NCBI GenBank assembly: GCA_023055425.1
Contig: JALGPY010000033.1
Location: 2,660,908-2,724,907, forward strand
Direction: 5' to 3'
DNA: 64,000 nucleotides
DNA from: Linanthus parryae
Taxonomy: Eukaryota; Streptophyta; Magnoliopsida; Ericales; Polemoniaceae
Shown piece by piece: positions 10,930 to 23,353 of the stretch. Both the position numbers and the translations under genes were made by a program. The notes below the pieces were generated by a model that saw only the letters and a program-made list of their open reading frames with translations, had not been told where the DNA came from and did not search any database. Positions within the stretch are counted from its first letter, which is position 1, and each line of letters opens with the position of its first letter.

Positions 10930-11050
10930 TACCTGTTGAACCTCTTACTAGGGACCATTTCATGCATTCGAAACCATATGTGACAGTGTGTACCAGATTA
11001 GCTACCTGTGATCACCCATGAGTTATGACAGCAACACTAGTAATATCGCC
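10930..11050 (-). pseudogene. Lysine/histidine transporter exon-2 fragment
   Basis: About 120 bp closely matches 21,050-21,145, the middle of exon 2 of the LHT gene in this window, in the same orientation. Shared blocks include GAACCTCTTAC, then CCATTTCATGCAT, GTGATCACCCATGA and CAGCAACACTA. The parent segment encodes the second membrane region around [19 protein letters not shown]. Indels destroy the frame. It lies about 10 kb from the intact gene, on the far side of the ankyrin gene, and points to an old local duplication that has decayed. Confidence 0.75.
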
Positions 11051-11470
11051 TGGTGAGTAGTATATTATCTATTATGTATATCATTTCATAAAAAAAATAT
11101 TTACAGGCAGAAATACTTATGAAATAAATAAAAATAATATTTCTAATACAAGTGCCTAACTATTATTGTAGATGTATAGTTAAAGCACAGACTAAATTTG
11201 CTTGATTATAGATATTGTAAACGATATTCACAAACAGATAGTATCAATGAAGAGTTGGAATATAATATAATTCTAAGCTTCAGAGGAAACTTATCCTTAT
11301 TGGGAACAATATGACAATCTTGTAATATTAAAGAAGTTTACCACGGGAGACTTCATAAATACTACAAGTCTATTAATGTTTGCATGTAAAGTTAGAGATG
11401 AAAAATAAGAATAAAATTGTCATCCCAGTTAAGGTTATTTTGGATGCAAGAAGTCGCAGAATCTATACTA

Positions 11471-13045
11471 TCTATACTAATATATAAGGTCAACACTCAC
11501 TTCGGTGAAATCAAATTTTGAAGTCTGTCGTTCTTTTATTTTGTCCAATATGCCCCTTATCTTAAAACAAAGACTCACAGTTATATAAGGTCAAAATAGT
11601 CAAACAAATTAAGCCCCACTTTTGTGTAACCTCCATCAACTTCCTGTGACATGCCTCACGCCACTACTCCATCACTGATAAAGTGGTGAAAGGCAAGCAA
11701 TCATGGAACCAAGGAGAACCTATTGAATTGGTTCGTCTTTTCTCCAATTGACCAACGTAGGTGTCTGCCTCATTGTTTCTTTCAAATGTACCATACATTG
11801 CCAAATTTCACGTACCTTGCAATTTGAGTTCAATGAAATGTCAATTTTATGTTCTCTTTCCTTTGCAGATACGGCCAAGATGATTTAACTTCCCTCTGTT
11901 CATACTTCTTTCACTTTATTTCTGTACAAATGAGATGCTCAGGTAGGCCGTAGGCACCTCCAACCAGATTCTCTTTGTTCTCCTAAATTTGGTTTTCATC
12001 TCCTGTGTTTGTGTTGGGTTTTTAAGTTTCTTTGATTTGTTTGCTTATTTCTCAGCAGAATATTAAAAGATGCTGCATCAATTATCAAAGGTATCCATGT
12101 AAGTAAACTTCGATCGGATCCCGTTTCGTCATATTTGTTTGGCCTAAAATTGAATATCACTCTGGTTTGTTTTTTTAAAGTTCACTTAAATTAATTACTA
12201 GCATACTTAAAAGTTCTATTATTTCATTGCTTTGAATGCATAAACATCTTGTTTGCCCAACTTCTAAATATAAGAGTCATTGTCTTGGATGCATTATTCA
12301 ATTTTAGTAAATATTGGCAGTTAATTATTAAGATTTGTACACATGTTTACCACTTTCAATCCCCTTTACCTCCTCCACTACTTGCAACAAGACTCGTATT
12401 AGCAATTGTCTTCAATTGTTAGATGGGTACCACAGAATGGCTGATGCCACGTGGGATATGTTGTAGGTTTCTTCACAACTGGAGTCATAGTTTCATCTCC
12501 CAAGCAAAAGATGGAGAGTCGGTGGTTACTGAAAGTCGCCTTTGTGCCACGGGTTATGTAGCATCTGTTTCAGTCGAGTTTCGATCTTCTCAGATAAATT
12601 GTACCATAGTCGACCACGCTTGTTTTTCTTTTGTTCTTTCAGAATACTACAGAGAGGAGGTAATTTGATTAATCAAAGAGGCTGTTTGTGTATTGTTAAA
12701 AATTGGCATTGGGAGAAAAGAACCAACTGTAGAAGTAATTCCGAGTAAAGAATAATTCCGGTAGTCATTATGAGATTATTAACTTAGTGTTGCTTTTGCA
12801 TAGGTTTGTCAGGCAACTAATTTTTGTCGTTTTATTGAAATTTCAATTTTTTTTCAACACACGATTTGTTATGTCATAGTAGTATGTGTTTGATTCGCAG
12901 ACGCCTCACGTGTGCCAAGTTTGCTACTAACGACAGAGCTTTGAGAACAAAGGAGCATATGTTTGCTAACATTGTTCTTCACGAGCAAAAAGGCGTCTCA
13001 TGAAATCTATGTTTGCCAGCATATACTTGCAAACTTAAAACCTAG
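11471..13045. mobile_element. Candidate non-autonomous Helitron
   Basis: The left end reads TCTATACTAATATATAAGG just after an A, like the 5' ends of many plant Helitrons. At the right, GTTTGC and GCAAAC form a short hairpin (about 13,010-13,035) followed eleven bases later by CTAG. Helitrons end in a hairpin plus CTRR, but the next host base here is A rather than the expected T and the stem is only 6 bp, so the right end is weak. No RepHel protein is present. The interior is AT-rich and carries no recognised gene. Confidence 0.35.
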
Positions 13046-13625
13046 ATAAATGTTGAGTTTATAACGGGTCATATTTCGCAGTCGGTTTATGTCTCAGTAA
13101 GGTGGACACTTCTCAGTGATGAGATTTCACTATGTCTGCAAAGGTACAACAGCACACCCGAGTTCCCGCTACAATAATGCAAAATAAGCGGTGTTATTTT
13201 GAGGATTCAAAACAATATTTTTCTCCAAACCAGTCTGCAATATCAGGTGGTTCATAGTAGATATTACAATGAATGTTATTATTTTTGTCATTTGTTAGAA
13301 ATCATATTTTAATGCAGAAAAAGAAAGTAAATGAAATGGGGAAAAATATGAAGATGGATGTCACACTGATACCATATTCATTAGACTTTTAAGAGAAAAT
13401 TGCAGAACTAGCACTGTGTGGCAGCATGAATGGACTAATAAATGGCTACATGCAATCAAGCCTCAATGTCCCTCTGGTATTCAGATATGCATCCTACATT
13501 AATCTAAATTAAAACAGAAAAAGCCGTAACTAGCAAGGGATGAATCTGAAAAGCATCTATAGGTCTTCATATAACTTTCTATATATCAAATTTACAACAG
13601 AGTGAAACTTACTAGAAAACCCAGC
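13046..13625. other. Region 3' of the ankyrin-repeat gene
   Basis: AT-rich non-coding sequence. The last few hundred bases before 13,626 should hold the 3' UTR and poly(A) site of the minus-strand ankyrin gene; no unique poly(A) signal can be chosen by eye. Confidence 0.4.
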
Positions 13626-16566
13626 TCAAGTCATCAGAGAAGTAGACCGCCTGTAACTTTGCTTTGTCTGTTTGCAGCTAACTGAATCCTCCACTGCTAG
13701 ACCTTGTGCACCGAAACAGAAGTATCTGTTCATCAACTTCTTATTTATGGGGGAGGAGAATGATTTGTGTTTGACCCGAAGTTTTTCAACATTAGGGGAG
13801 TAGTTTGAGCTGCACGAATCTTCAATCCCATTGGTCATGTTGGCACCTTTCTGCATATCGGTTGAGATAGGCGAAGACCTCGAAGACTGCGAAAACCGAC
13901 TTGAAGGTGATGATGATGGGACATCTAACTGTGGCACAGCCTGAATTACACCATGCATCAGCCTAGCAGAGAATTTCTTCTTTGCAGATGGACTTGGAAG
14001 ACCGTTTCTCAGTGCATGTATCCTTTTGTTGTTTGGTAGAGATCCATGTTTGGTGAACTTCTCACGGAGTGAGGTTGGGCTATTTTCAAAGCTGTCATAT
14101 GTTCTGTACGATTTTAAGGATTCATTTTCTCTTAGCTTATCACCTTTTCTTGGCCACCTAAGAAGAATCATCAGTCGTTTGGCAGCACTATTTACAGAAC
14201 TTAACTTTCTGTTACCCATCGAGTTAGACATGGAAGGAGAGTTAAAATTACTGATTTCGCCAGAGCAATAGCCATACTCTCTACTTACAGGCTCAGATGG
14301 ATCCTCTGCACCAGTATACAAAAATATCTCTGCATCAGAAACTCTGAAAGATGTTCCAGGGCTGCCCCCAATGCCTTGCATTCTCATCAAGTGTGAAGCA
14401 AGGGCACTTCGTGCTGCATGATCATGACAATTGAATATCCCTCCGGCTGATATCAATCGTTTGATTAAAATCTCAGAAGAAGGGGACTTCGGCCGTTGCT
14501 TGAGGAGATCGAGTGGGGTCATCCCTTCACAATCTCGGATGTTGAGATTAATTAGAGGTACAGACATTAGGAGCTCCACTACGTCAGACTGAATGTTCTC
14601 ACTCACAGCCATGTGAAGGGCAGTTCTTCCATCATTGTTTGTGATATTGATCATGTCCTCCATATTCTTCACAAGCTTTCCACGTACTACTTGCTTCATT
14701 AACTCGATCTGACGGTCCAATCTACGGAAACCTGGGCTTCGGAAACCAGCCACAGCCATGTGAAGGAAAGTGTCTCCGTAGTTATTTGTTATGGAGGTGA
14801 CTGAGGGAGACGCCGAAATCAGAACCTCCACAACAGCAAGATGACCCCTGTAAGCAGCCACATTCAGAGCTGTGTTCCCTCGATTATCTTTTGATGTAAT
14901 GATATCATAAGATGCCAATAGATCCTTAACTACCTGGTCAAGAAAATATATATTCTTCAATAACTAGAGAAGGAAATAAAGAATATCTTAATGGTGCTTC
15001 TATTTGCTAGAGTAATACCTCGATTCTGTTACTTAGACATGCACAAGAAAAGATTTTTCAACAAACACAAATGATTTATGGGCATGTAGATATTACCAAG
15101 ATTACTATCAAGATATGTACGAAGAAGGGTTTCGGAACACACTACTAATAGATTGCTTCTAAATGAAAAACTAGAGCAACAAACTGTCATTCTACAAAAA
15201 TCCCGATGTTCTACAAGAAGTAGCTTCCTCACATTTTTATCTGCAATTTTACTAAGGAAGCGATAGACACAACATGAGGGCAAGAAAGACGTGGACAGGA
15301 AACATAGACGTTACTGCATTTAAAGTTTACAAGATTGTTAAAACAATCTGCCATCTGCCCTTTTCTTGGAGGAAAACCATTCCTGATATAGTGCACTGCA
15401 AGCCCCCTTGGAAAATAGCTTGCCACTCAGAAGAGGCTTTCTCTTTCCGTTGAAATTCGAATCTGTTTTATTTTAGGACTGAATAAAAAAATTTAGTACT
15501 AATTTTTTCGTAGGGTACGTGGTCAAGGAATGAAAATGCGGAACTTGTTACTTTGAGGTCACGAGAAATTGAATATTACTTGTTCAAAATTTCTACTTCT
15601 CCACGGCTGGTTTATTTCCATTAACATGATTAGAAAAAACTACTTATACTTTGTTCTTCCTCCTCAATTTCCAACACAATCGGAACACCATTGAAGCTGA
15701 TAAAGGTAAATGCACGACTAAAAACCCAGATAGATCATCAAAGAAAGAACATAAATCTAACTCATAATAAATCTCCCAGTCTAAAGATCATGAGAGAACT
15801 TCCTGAATTAGTTTATGAAGCACAGAATGTTTCAAGAAAGAACACCAAACATCTGAAACCTTACCTCAACTTGGCCTCTACCAGAGGCTGTATGCAAAAG
15901 ACTAGACCCTTGTGCATCTCTATAAACCAAAACATCAGAGCAATCTCCAAGAATCTCTTTCAAGATCTCCAAATTCCCACCTCTAGCCGCGGCATGAACA
16001 GCTCTATTCATCAATTCAGACTTGAACACCGCGCAATTCTCCTCCGATTTCCCTTCCATTTCACCACCATCCAAACACCTGGAAACTGCAAACTGGAGCA
16101 AGACCCTGAAAACCTCCGAGTTCTTGCTCCGGGAAGCGGCATAGAGTATATCAGTCACACCATACTCTCCTTCCCCGAAAACAAGAGACGGGTCTCTCTC
16201 AAGCAATTCATTAACGAAACCCAGGTCGCCAGCTGAGGCCGCCGTGTAGAGGAGCCAACCACCGTACCCGGCTCTGATCAGAGAGTTGGGTCCTCCTCTG
16301 TTTGATTCGCATTCCGTGAGGAGGTTTTTGGCGACTTGGGATCGGCACTTGGCTGCTTCGTTGAACTGTGCTTCGTCGTCCCACACCGTCTCGAGGCGGC
16401 GGATTCGCCGGAGAGAGGTGAGTTTGATTAAGAGATTGGTGTCGAGATGGAGAAGCTCTCTGACTAGGTCGTAGTGGCCGTTTGCAGCTGCCCAATCAAT
16501 GGGAGACGCGTACCACCACTGGTCTCCTGTGCTCTCCCACCTCAGAGGAAAATACGCAGACGACAT
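13626..16566 (-). CDS. Ankyrin-repeat protein (two exons, 669 aa)
   Basis: Exon 1 is 16,566-15,865 and exon 2 is 14,933-13,626, with a 931-bp GT-AG intron in phase 0. The splice joins GRGQVE to VVKDLLASYD inside an ankyrin repeat, which supports the model. The start MSSAYFPLRWESTGDQWWYA is chosen because the conserved N-terminus of this plant family begins there. Ankyrin-type repeats cover roughly residues 20-420, for example SPIDWAAANGHYDLVRELL, NTALNVAAYRGHLAVVEVLI and RTALHMAVSENIQSDVVELL. The C-terminal third is Ser-, Lys- and Arg-rich, probably disordered, and ends in a conserved-looking block NKKLMNRYFCFGAQGLAVED. No membrane segment or PGG domain is seen, so it differs from the membrane ankyrin proteins. 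Function is unknown; ankyrin repeats bind proteins. All sequence features suggest an intact gene. Confidence 0.9.
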
Positions 16567-18790
16567 TCTAACCCGTAAGTCCTAACCCAAAGATTGGAAC
16601 AAAGGATCACGAATTACAGAACCCAGAAACGAATCAGATGGTTTGAGAAGAACCCAGATCCAAAAACGGCCGAAATTGAACAGAATCGAGTCAATTTGTA
16701 AACAAAATTATAGAAAAAATTGAGACCACCAGAAAGCGTATCAGAGTTAGAGAGAGGGAAGGAGGAGACCCGTGGGATTGTTTATGGAGGGAAACGAGAG
16801 CTGTGAAATGCTCTGTAGATGATAACAAAAACGAAGAGGGCCACTTGTTGCAGATGGTTTTTCTAATGGCTGTGAAAATCTGTAAAAGCAAAGCCTGAGA
16901 TTCCTTTGTCCGTAAGTGGAGAGAGAGATGGAGATGGTGTGATGTACAGAAGACCAAGTAGTAACATTCAGTTTGTGGAAATTTCTTCCTTCAGTTTCAC
17001 ACTAGTACTAGAGAAGAGAAACGCTAACCGACGAGCAGTTGTGGAAAGACGAAAAGAAAGGCTAACAGCCGATTTGTTATCTTCTAAATGACTCGTATGA
17101 GGCAAGTCCTTTTGACTATTTGGTTGTTTGTATTTGTCAAACACAGCTACTAGTTCCTATCATATTATTTTGTACATGCTGATAATACTATGTTCTGAGG
17201 AAAAATAGACAAGGTTTGGAATGGAGCGACGAGCTTTTTCGTTAACGGGATTTCCATTTTGTTGAATGTGAGCTTTCCAGTGAGGATATGAGACATACAT
17301 GTCACATATGTTGCCTAATCGTGTCTACTCCTGCTTGTTCGTTTTCATATGGAGAATGGATAGATGCTTGTAGAAAACTATGTGAAGCAGCATGATCTCA
17401 CTATCATTGGGTATTCTTAAAGAGTTCATTTGCAATATCCTACACTCCATAAGATTGAACAGTTTTTCAAAAGTTTCCGTGCTATGGAACCGAAATCACA
17501 TTATTGAGATTATTTTTGTAGGTTGTTACGTTTTGTTGATACTCCATAAAACATAAGACATAAAACTATAACGACTTCCTACCTAAGGGTGAGAGGCAGA
17601 AGTTGAATCCAAAACCTTTCACTCAACAAAGAAAGGTCTTTGAGCAACTCGTGGATACCATTAGTCTACAAGGCCAGTGTTGTACGTTGTTATGTCTAGT
17701 ACAGTCGAACCTCCCTACTTATAGTGTTTAAGTAGTCGCTTTTTGAATTCCAATCTAATAATCATATCATCAATATGTGCTTTCACAACCCAATAAATCA
17801 TAACATTTGCGTTTGAAGAGTATAGTTTAGAAAGTTTGAGGAAATAAAGTAGTTACTGTTCTTTGTATTAATCAATGAGTCATTATATATATTCGAAGAC
17901 TGTCTTAGTTCATCTATAAACTTACAACATAACAATTGGGTCCTGCAACATATTTTTTGTAGTTACAACTAAATATTCTTCTAATAATAGGATGATACTG
18001 TGTAGAGGCTACCTGCCAAATGGAGAACCGATCGCAGGTTTGATATGTGGCATTTTTTTATGTTCTTGATCCTAATCTTTAGGTCACCATGTATCGGCAA
18101 TTGTAACTTTGTGCTCCACCAATTGTTACCGAGTTCATTTAAGTTATTTTAACTCCATGCAAGACAGTCCTCTTACGATATTTTGATTAGTTCACCAATA
18201 AAGCTGGGATCAACCACACCGAGTGCAGTCGTCATTTTTCTAATACCTGTGGCAAATGCTTGATTGAAGTCATGAGTTTTAAGTACAGATGTACACATAA
18301 ATAATGAACCTGTATCCACCAACATGCTTTGAAATCAATAATTAGCGATGATTAAGTCAATTCTCTTATTGTAATCACGAGAATGGGCAATCCGATGATA
18401 AGTCACATGGCAACTAATTCTGTATATGACAATTGCAGAAAAGAATGTGCCAGTAGACAACAACAGTATTAGTTTAGTCACCAACTAGCTGGATAAGTTT
18501 ATATATTGGCCAGTGTATTCGCTCAATGCACCGGTTACAGTATTTAAGTTGTGAAATCGGGTTAAATGTGTTTCGCAACCTATGAATCTTAAGAAACACA
18601 ACTACATATAACCCTTGAGCAGGTTTAGGGACTTATTGAAGTTACCTAACTATTTTTGCTTCATTCACATAAAATGACAAATCATGGTTTGACTGAAACA
18701 ATCCAACTGCGAGGTTCAGGGATATTTACAGGGAGTTGACCGAATGGCTAAAAGATTAATTCCATATAGAGCAAAAGGCGCGTCTTATAA
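16567..18790. other. Intergenic region: ankyrin gene 5' side and LHT gene 3' side
   Basis: The first 400 bp or so (16,567-16,960) should hold the ankyrin gene's 5' UTR and promoter, with a CT-rich stretch on its sense strand near 16,750. The rest (about 17,100-18,780) is AT-rich with no gene, transposon end or RNA that I can recognise. The LHT 3' UTR should lie just below 18,790. Confidence 0.4.
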
Positions 18791-21700
18791 CTAAGAATAG
18801 AACTTGTAAGTCTTCGCTTGCTTGAGAATGTTCCTCATTGCACCAATGGGGGCCAGAATCGTCAATAGTACACCTAGAACAATGCAGACCTGCAAAAGAA
18901 AGAAAGAAAGATGGTAGTGTAGACGTGATTAAGCTTAACAGTGTTGTGATTGAACAAACAAAACAAAACAAAAATAGGAGAAAAATCTGGTCGCTTTGCA
19001 CGTACCCAATTAGCCCACCACGACAAGCCGAATTTCTTTGGTTTGTAGATTGCTAACCACATGATGCATGGGAGCTGAAGATTCCAGAAAAGAGGAAAAC
19101 ATTAATCGGAAAATGTTTCATGAGGAAATTAGAACAAAAGTGCTTAATAAGTTTGAGCTTTGTAATGCATTTACATAGTAACTTGTTGGAGCCAAAGCAA
19201 ATCCACCAAAAAATCCAACCAAAGCTCCAAAGAAAGGAATGGTTATTGCGACGAACATTGTAATTACTGCAACAAATCAAGGAGTAAGGATGAGGTTAAA
19301 AAAATGGAGCAGTATAACTTAAGCTATACATATGCTCATATTAACATGTACTTCATGCGCATATATTTCACTATTGTTTGATTCACTTACAAACAAATGC
19401 AACCCGAAGTGTCAATCTTAGAGTCCTTGAAGGTGAAAAGTTCCTCTTCTTGACCATGTACGTCTCCATCATATCAAAAACTGGCATGGCAAAAACCTGA
19501 AAATGGTAAGACAAAGAAAAGACGTGAGAACAAAACATAATATGCTCTACTAGCAACTACAATTGAAGTCTTTAAATGGTGTCCGTAACAACCATTGATA
19601 GTATGAATAGTCTATTTTGGAAGTCCTACAGCTTATTGTAGGTAACATCTCTTCCTATCTTTTTTCACGTAACTTTATGAGAGAGAGAGAGAGAATAATA
19701 AAAAATGTGAAGCAATAATGAACCTGGTAGCCCCCAACGACATGTAAAGCAACAAAAAAGTTGGCAATTGCGATAAGCCATCTGGGTCTCTCAAGAGTGA
19801 TAAGGATATTGTCGTCAACACTATTCCCAAACATGTAGTACCCAACAAACGCGACAGGGAAATAGCACAAGGCGACGATCAAGTAGGCGACAAAAACGCC
19901 TTTCCACATTGGCCCTTTTGAGGGTTTCTCCGGAGTTGAAGGAATTGTTGCTTGAATCTCTAAGACGACATTGTGTCCGGCGTAAGCAAACGCCACATCT
20001 CCCAAAGCATTCAAGAAGTTGAAAGTATGGCCAGCTTGGGTTGACCCTCTTGGAGTGTAATCTACCTGACCGGGAAATCCTTTCTTAACTGAAGCTACCC
20101 AGGCAATTGTAGAGTAACTGAACAAAAACAAGAAAGCCAACAATCGTAATTGAAAGTTAGATTGAGTTCATCATTAATCTGGAGCATCTCCAACAGATTA
20201 TGCAAAATGAAATATTAGCAAAATATGAAAAAACTGGTGAAATTTTGAGCTCTAGCCTCGAAGAGGTAATGCATATTAGCATGCATTTTTACAAACATGC
20301 ATGTTTCTTTTTCTATATAGAGATCTAGAAAGTAGAAAGACAAAAAAATGTGCCTATCTCTCTTCTCCCACGCATTTCAAAATTGCATAATTTAACTAGT
20401 TAATTCACGAATTTAAGTATACCGTTGGAGTGAACCTTTAAAATATATTTGCTTCACAAAAATTTAAAACACACATAATTTACATGTTTTAGTTGACATA
20501 TTTTTGTTTTCTAGAAGATAAAAAAACGCTGGTACTTTGGTATGCAATAAAAAACTCAGTGCTCGCTCAGTGAGAGGTTTTGATGAAATAAAAAAATCTG
20601 ATTCTGATTATCGAAGATAACTCTGATTCTCAAACAGGCCCTTAAAACTCAGAAGGTTTTTCAATCATCAAGAAAAAGTTATGAAGATTTAGATAAGAAG
20701 AACATTTCAGATTTTTGATGCAAAAGCACTCACTAGAGACTTTGGAGTGGACAAATTGTGAAAAGTGCATTTACCTTAAAGACATGACGGCAGCAACAAA
20801 GGAGATGCCTGAGATTGAGTTGAAGTTTGGGAGATTGGTGAGGACCAAGTTAAAGGATGCAAAGATCATGATCCAATAAGTTGTCAGGATTTTGGGTCTA
20901 TGAGGGAACAGTGTTTCATAACATTTCATGAGCGATTTTCCTCCGGTAACCGTGTACACTATGCACGTGCTAACTTCAACGACGAGTTGTTGAGGAACAA
21001 CGATGTAGAGCCCGAGCTTCTCACCAAAGGCATGCTGACCTAGCTCGTGATACCTGTCGAACCTCTTACCAGGAACCATTTCATGCATCTCAACCATTTG
21101 CCATATTGTGTACAAGGTGATCACCCATGACAGCAACACTATGGTAACTCCTGGACCCCTTTTCAATAGCAGAGAAATTGAAAAAAAAAAGGAGTTGTTT
21201 TAGCTAACATTCTCTCGCGAGAAAATGATAACGCAAGATATATGACTACTAAAAGGGCATTTCATGATACTGTTTGTGAATATTCCATAGCGAAAAATTA
21301 AACCAGAAAACAAAATGTCTTTGAATAATCCGAGGTAGTATCTCATTGAACCAATTATCATCAGAATCAATTTATCCATGTCCGATCGTTATGTATTCAA
21401 GAAAAAAGATATGCTCCTAACGTTAAAAAAAACTGCTCCAACTCTCCTATAAAGATTGCCCTCGTTTCAGTTCACTTGGAAAGGGTTTAAAAAAAAAAAA
21501 ATTGTTTGAGAAACGAAGTCATGCGGTGATCAAAATTAAAAAAGTTCAATCTATGCACAATTTGCAAAGAAATTAAAATAATATAACTCATCGACCTCAT
21601 GAATATTAAGAGAAACAATAGTCACTAGTGCAGGAAGGTCGTAAACGTTAGAACTAACGTTAGAGGATACGAAAGACATTGGTAAAAACGTACCAACCGA

Positions 21701-21854
21701 AGATTGACATGGCATATGGGAGGCTGAGAACGCCGGCACCGACCATGGCGGTGACATTATGGAACGCCGAGTAGTACCACTTGGCGTGGCGGCTAGAAGT
21801 TACGGGAAGCCAATCGTCGATGCTCTTCTGCTTCTGGGTCTTGTTATCCGCCAT
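18791..21854 (-). CDS. Lysine/histidine transporter-like (LHT family), seven exons, 434 aa
   Basis: Exons: 21,854-21,694; 21,158-20,775; 20,117-19,724; 19,496-19,391; 19,266-19,175; 19,074-19,006; 18,889-18,791. All introns are GT-AG, the phases agree and the sum is 435 codons. The protein belongs to the AAAP amino-acid/H+ symporters, which sit in the plasma membrane and import amino acids. Hallmarks in order: [135 protein letters not shown] and [13 protein letters not shown], then [13 protein letters not shown] at the end. About ten membrane segments are expected. The start MADNKTQ is preferred over an upstream in-frame ATG because LHT proteins begin with a short hydrophilic tail. Substrate preference cannot be read. 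It looks intact; a degraded exon-2 copy lies at 10,930-11,050. Confidence 0.95.
20179..20437. mobile_element. Possible MITE in LHT intron 2
   Basis: The left end GGAGCATCTCCAACAG resembles the reverse complement of the right end (GGTTCACTCCAACGG), a pattern common in plant MITEs. The ends match only partly and I could not define a target duplication. It lies wholly inside the 657-bp intron and would be spliced out. Confidence 0.35.
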
Positions 21855-21885
21855 TGTTCGTGACCCCCGATCTCGAGAGACAGAG

Positions 21886-21906
21886 AGTCTTATATGGTAT
21901 AAAACA
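21886..21906 (-). promoter_or_regulatory. Possible TATA box of the LHT gene
   Basis: On the minus strand the sequence TTTTATACCATATAAG lies about 35-55 bases upstream of the chosen ATG (21,854). The spacing implies a short 5' UTR. Assignment is by sequence only. Confidence 0.35.
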
Positions 21907-21932
21907 CTCCAAGGAGAAAAGAAAAGGAGCAA

Positions 21933-22469
21933 TTCTTAGGTGCTCAACTATTATATCCAGTTGAGATATTCAGAGTCCGAGTCCCAATCTTTTTGAAATA
22001 TCAACATAAGATATCTTCAGGATCTTTTCCGTTCATGTCCCATGTAACCCAAGAGGATGGTTTGTGGCGTTATGATAGATGAGTATTAAATAACTATAAT
22101 TACGGGATTAGGATTCCTTTTTTATATGCTTATTTTGTTATGCCAGTATCTCAATTTCTACTCCCAGTCATAGTTTGAAATATTGACGTGGTTTCGTTTT
22201 TATTAAACATTTCGGGACCAGTATTTTTTGGTGATTCATTACGGACTTCTTGAACTTAAATTATACAATTTTCCGAAAGTTTTTATATTTTCAGAATGAC
22301 CCCAATATTATTATAATTATTTTGCAAAATAACTCATAAACATGTACTTGTGTATAAATTGTCCATAATTATAAATAAAACTGTTCATCTACTAGACAAT
22401 AAACTAGATATAAATTAATGTACTTCCATTTAACAAAACACACACACACACATTCTCACATGAAAATTC
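21933..22469. other. Intergenic DNA upstream of the LHT gene
   Basis: AT-rich region ending in a (CA)n microsatellite at about 22,437-22,452. No gene seen. It should contain the upstream promoter of the minus-strand LHT gene. Confidence 0.4.
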
Positions 22470-22477
22470 TGACACTT

Positions 22478-23058
22478 TAGGGATGGCAACGGGTCGGATT
22501 CGGATCGGATCAGGCCCTTCTTGATCCAGATCTGACTGGGAGAAATGAGATCCACATCCGATCCAGATCCGTTCGATTATCACCGGATTCGGATCAGATC
22601 GGATCGGGTTTTCATTCAGCTGATCCAAATTCGATCCGTAGATCCATATAGCACATAGTCGGATCGGATTTGGATCGGATCCGGCTCGTGTTTGCAATAA
22701 AATAGAAAATATCACATAAAAAATAAACACTATTTCATACGCTAAGACATGTTCGTAAGTTATTAAACGTAAAAACAAAAGAATAGCTTTGTAGGTTGGA
22801 GTTACTATAGTATTCTTGTTGTAAGTGTAAGGGGAGAGGTAATAGATGTATATTTGTAAAGCACACATATACGTTGGATCGGATCGGGTCGGAACCCTGT
22901 GGATCTGCCCTCAGATCCAAATCCAGATCCAAATCCGTTCGGGTTTGGCTTTCTGGATCCAAATCCGATCCATTATCAATTGGATCGGATTCGGATCTGA
23001 TCCATTCGGCTCGGATCGCCCGGATCTCAGATCGGATCAGACCATATTGCCATCACTA
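22478..23058. mobile_element. hAT-type MITE rich in GGATC repeats (8-bp target duplication)
   Basis: The element is flanked by identical 8-bp duplications TGACACTT (22,470-22,477 and 23,059-23,066), the size made by hAT transposases. The ends are inverted: TAGGGATGGCAAC at the left and the complement of TAGTGATGGCAAT at the right. The subterminal regions are packed with GGATCGGAT/GATCCGA motifs on both sides, while the 200-bp middle is AT-rich. No transposase is present, so it is non-autonomous. The long frames inside come from the repeats, not from a gene. Confidence 0.9.
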
Positions 23059-23353
23059 TGACACTTAGAATAAAATGTGACAGTTTAAGCTATTCACTAA
23101 ATAATACAAATTTCAAAGTTCAAAATCACAATGTCTGAAAATCATAGAATTGAAAACGCAAAAATATATCATACAACTAGTGAACGAAATGAAAAATAGA
23201 CAGAGGATTATTTATTTATTTTGAAGATAACATAGATGTATGTTTTTTTATATTTTAGATTAAAGCCCCAAAACTTATTTAAATTACAAAACTGAATTCA
23301 GATTGAAATTCACCTGAAATTCGTTAAATCGCCTGAAACAGACAATCATATAA

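Noticed and set aside
12423..12748. Two overlapping short plus-strand frames
   Set aside because: They overlap in different frames, show no motif and lie within the possible Helitron.
15691..16236. 181-codon plus-strand frame
   Set aside because: It is antisense to exon 1 of the ankyrin gene and crosses its splice site. The minus-strand gene explains the open frame.
20771..21166. Single-exon reading of the LHT exon 2 frame starting MKRGPG
   Set aside because: The upstream Met lies in the intron. The splice acceptor at 21,159 joins exon 1 in phase and restores the family sequence.
22404..23068. Long overlapping frames on both strands rich in DP/SD/RI repeats
   Set aside because: They come from the GGATC repeat of the hAT MITE. 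Composition is that of the repeat in every frame.
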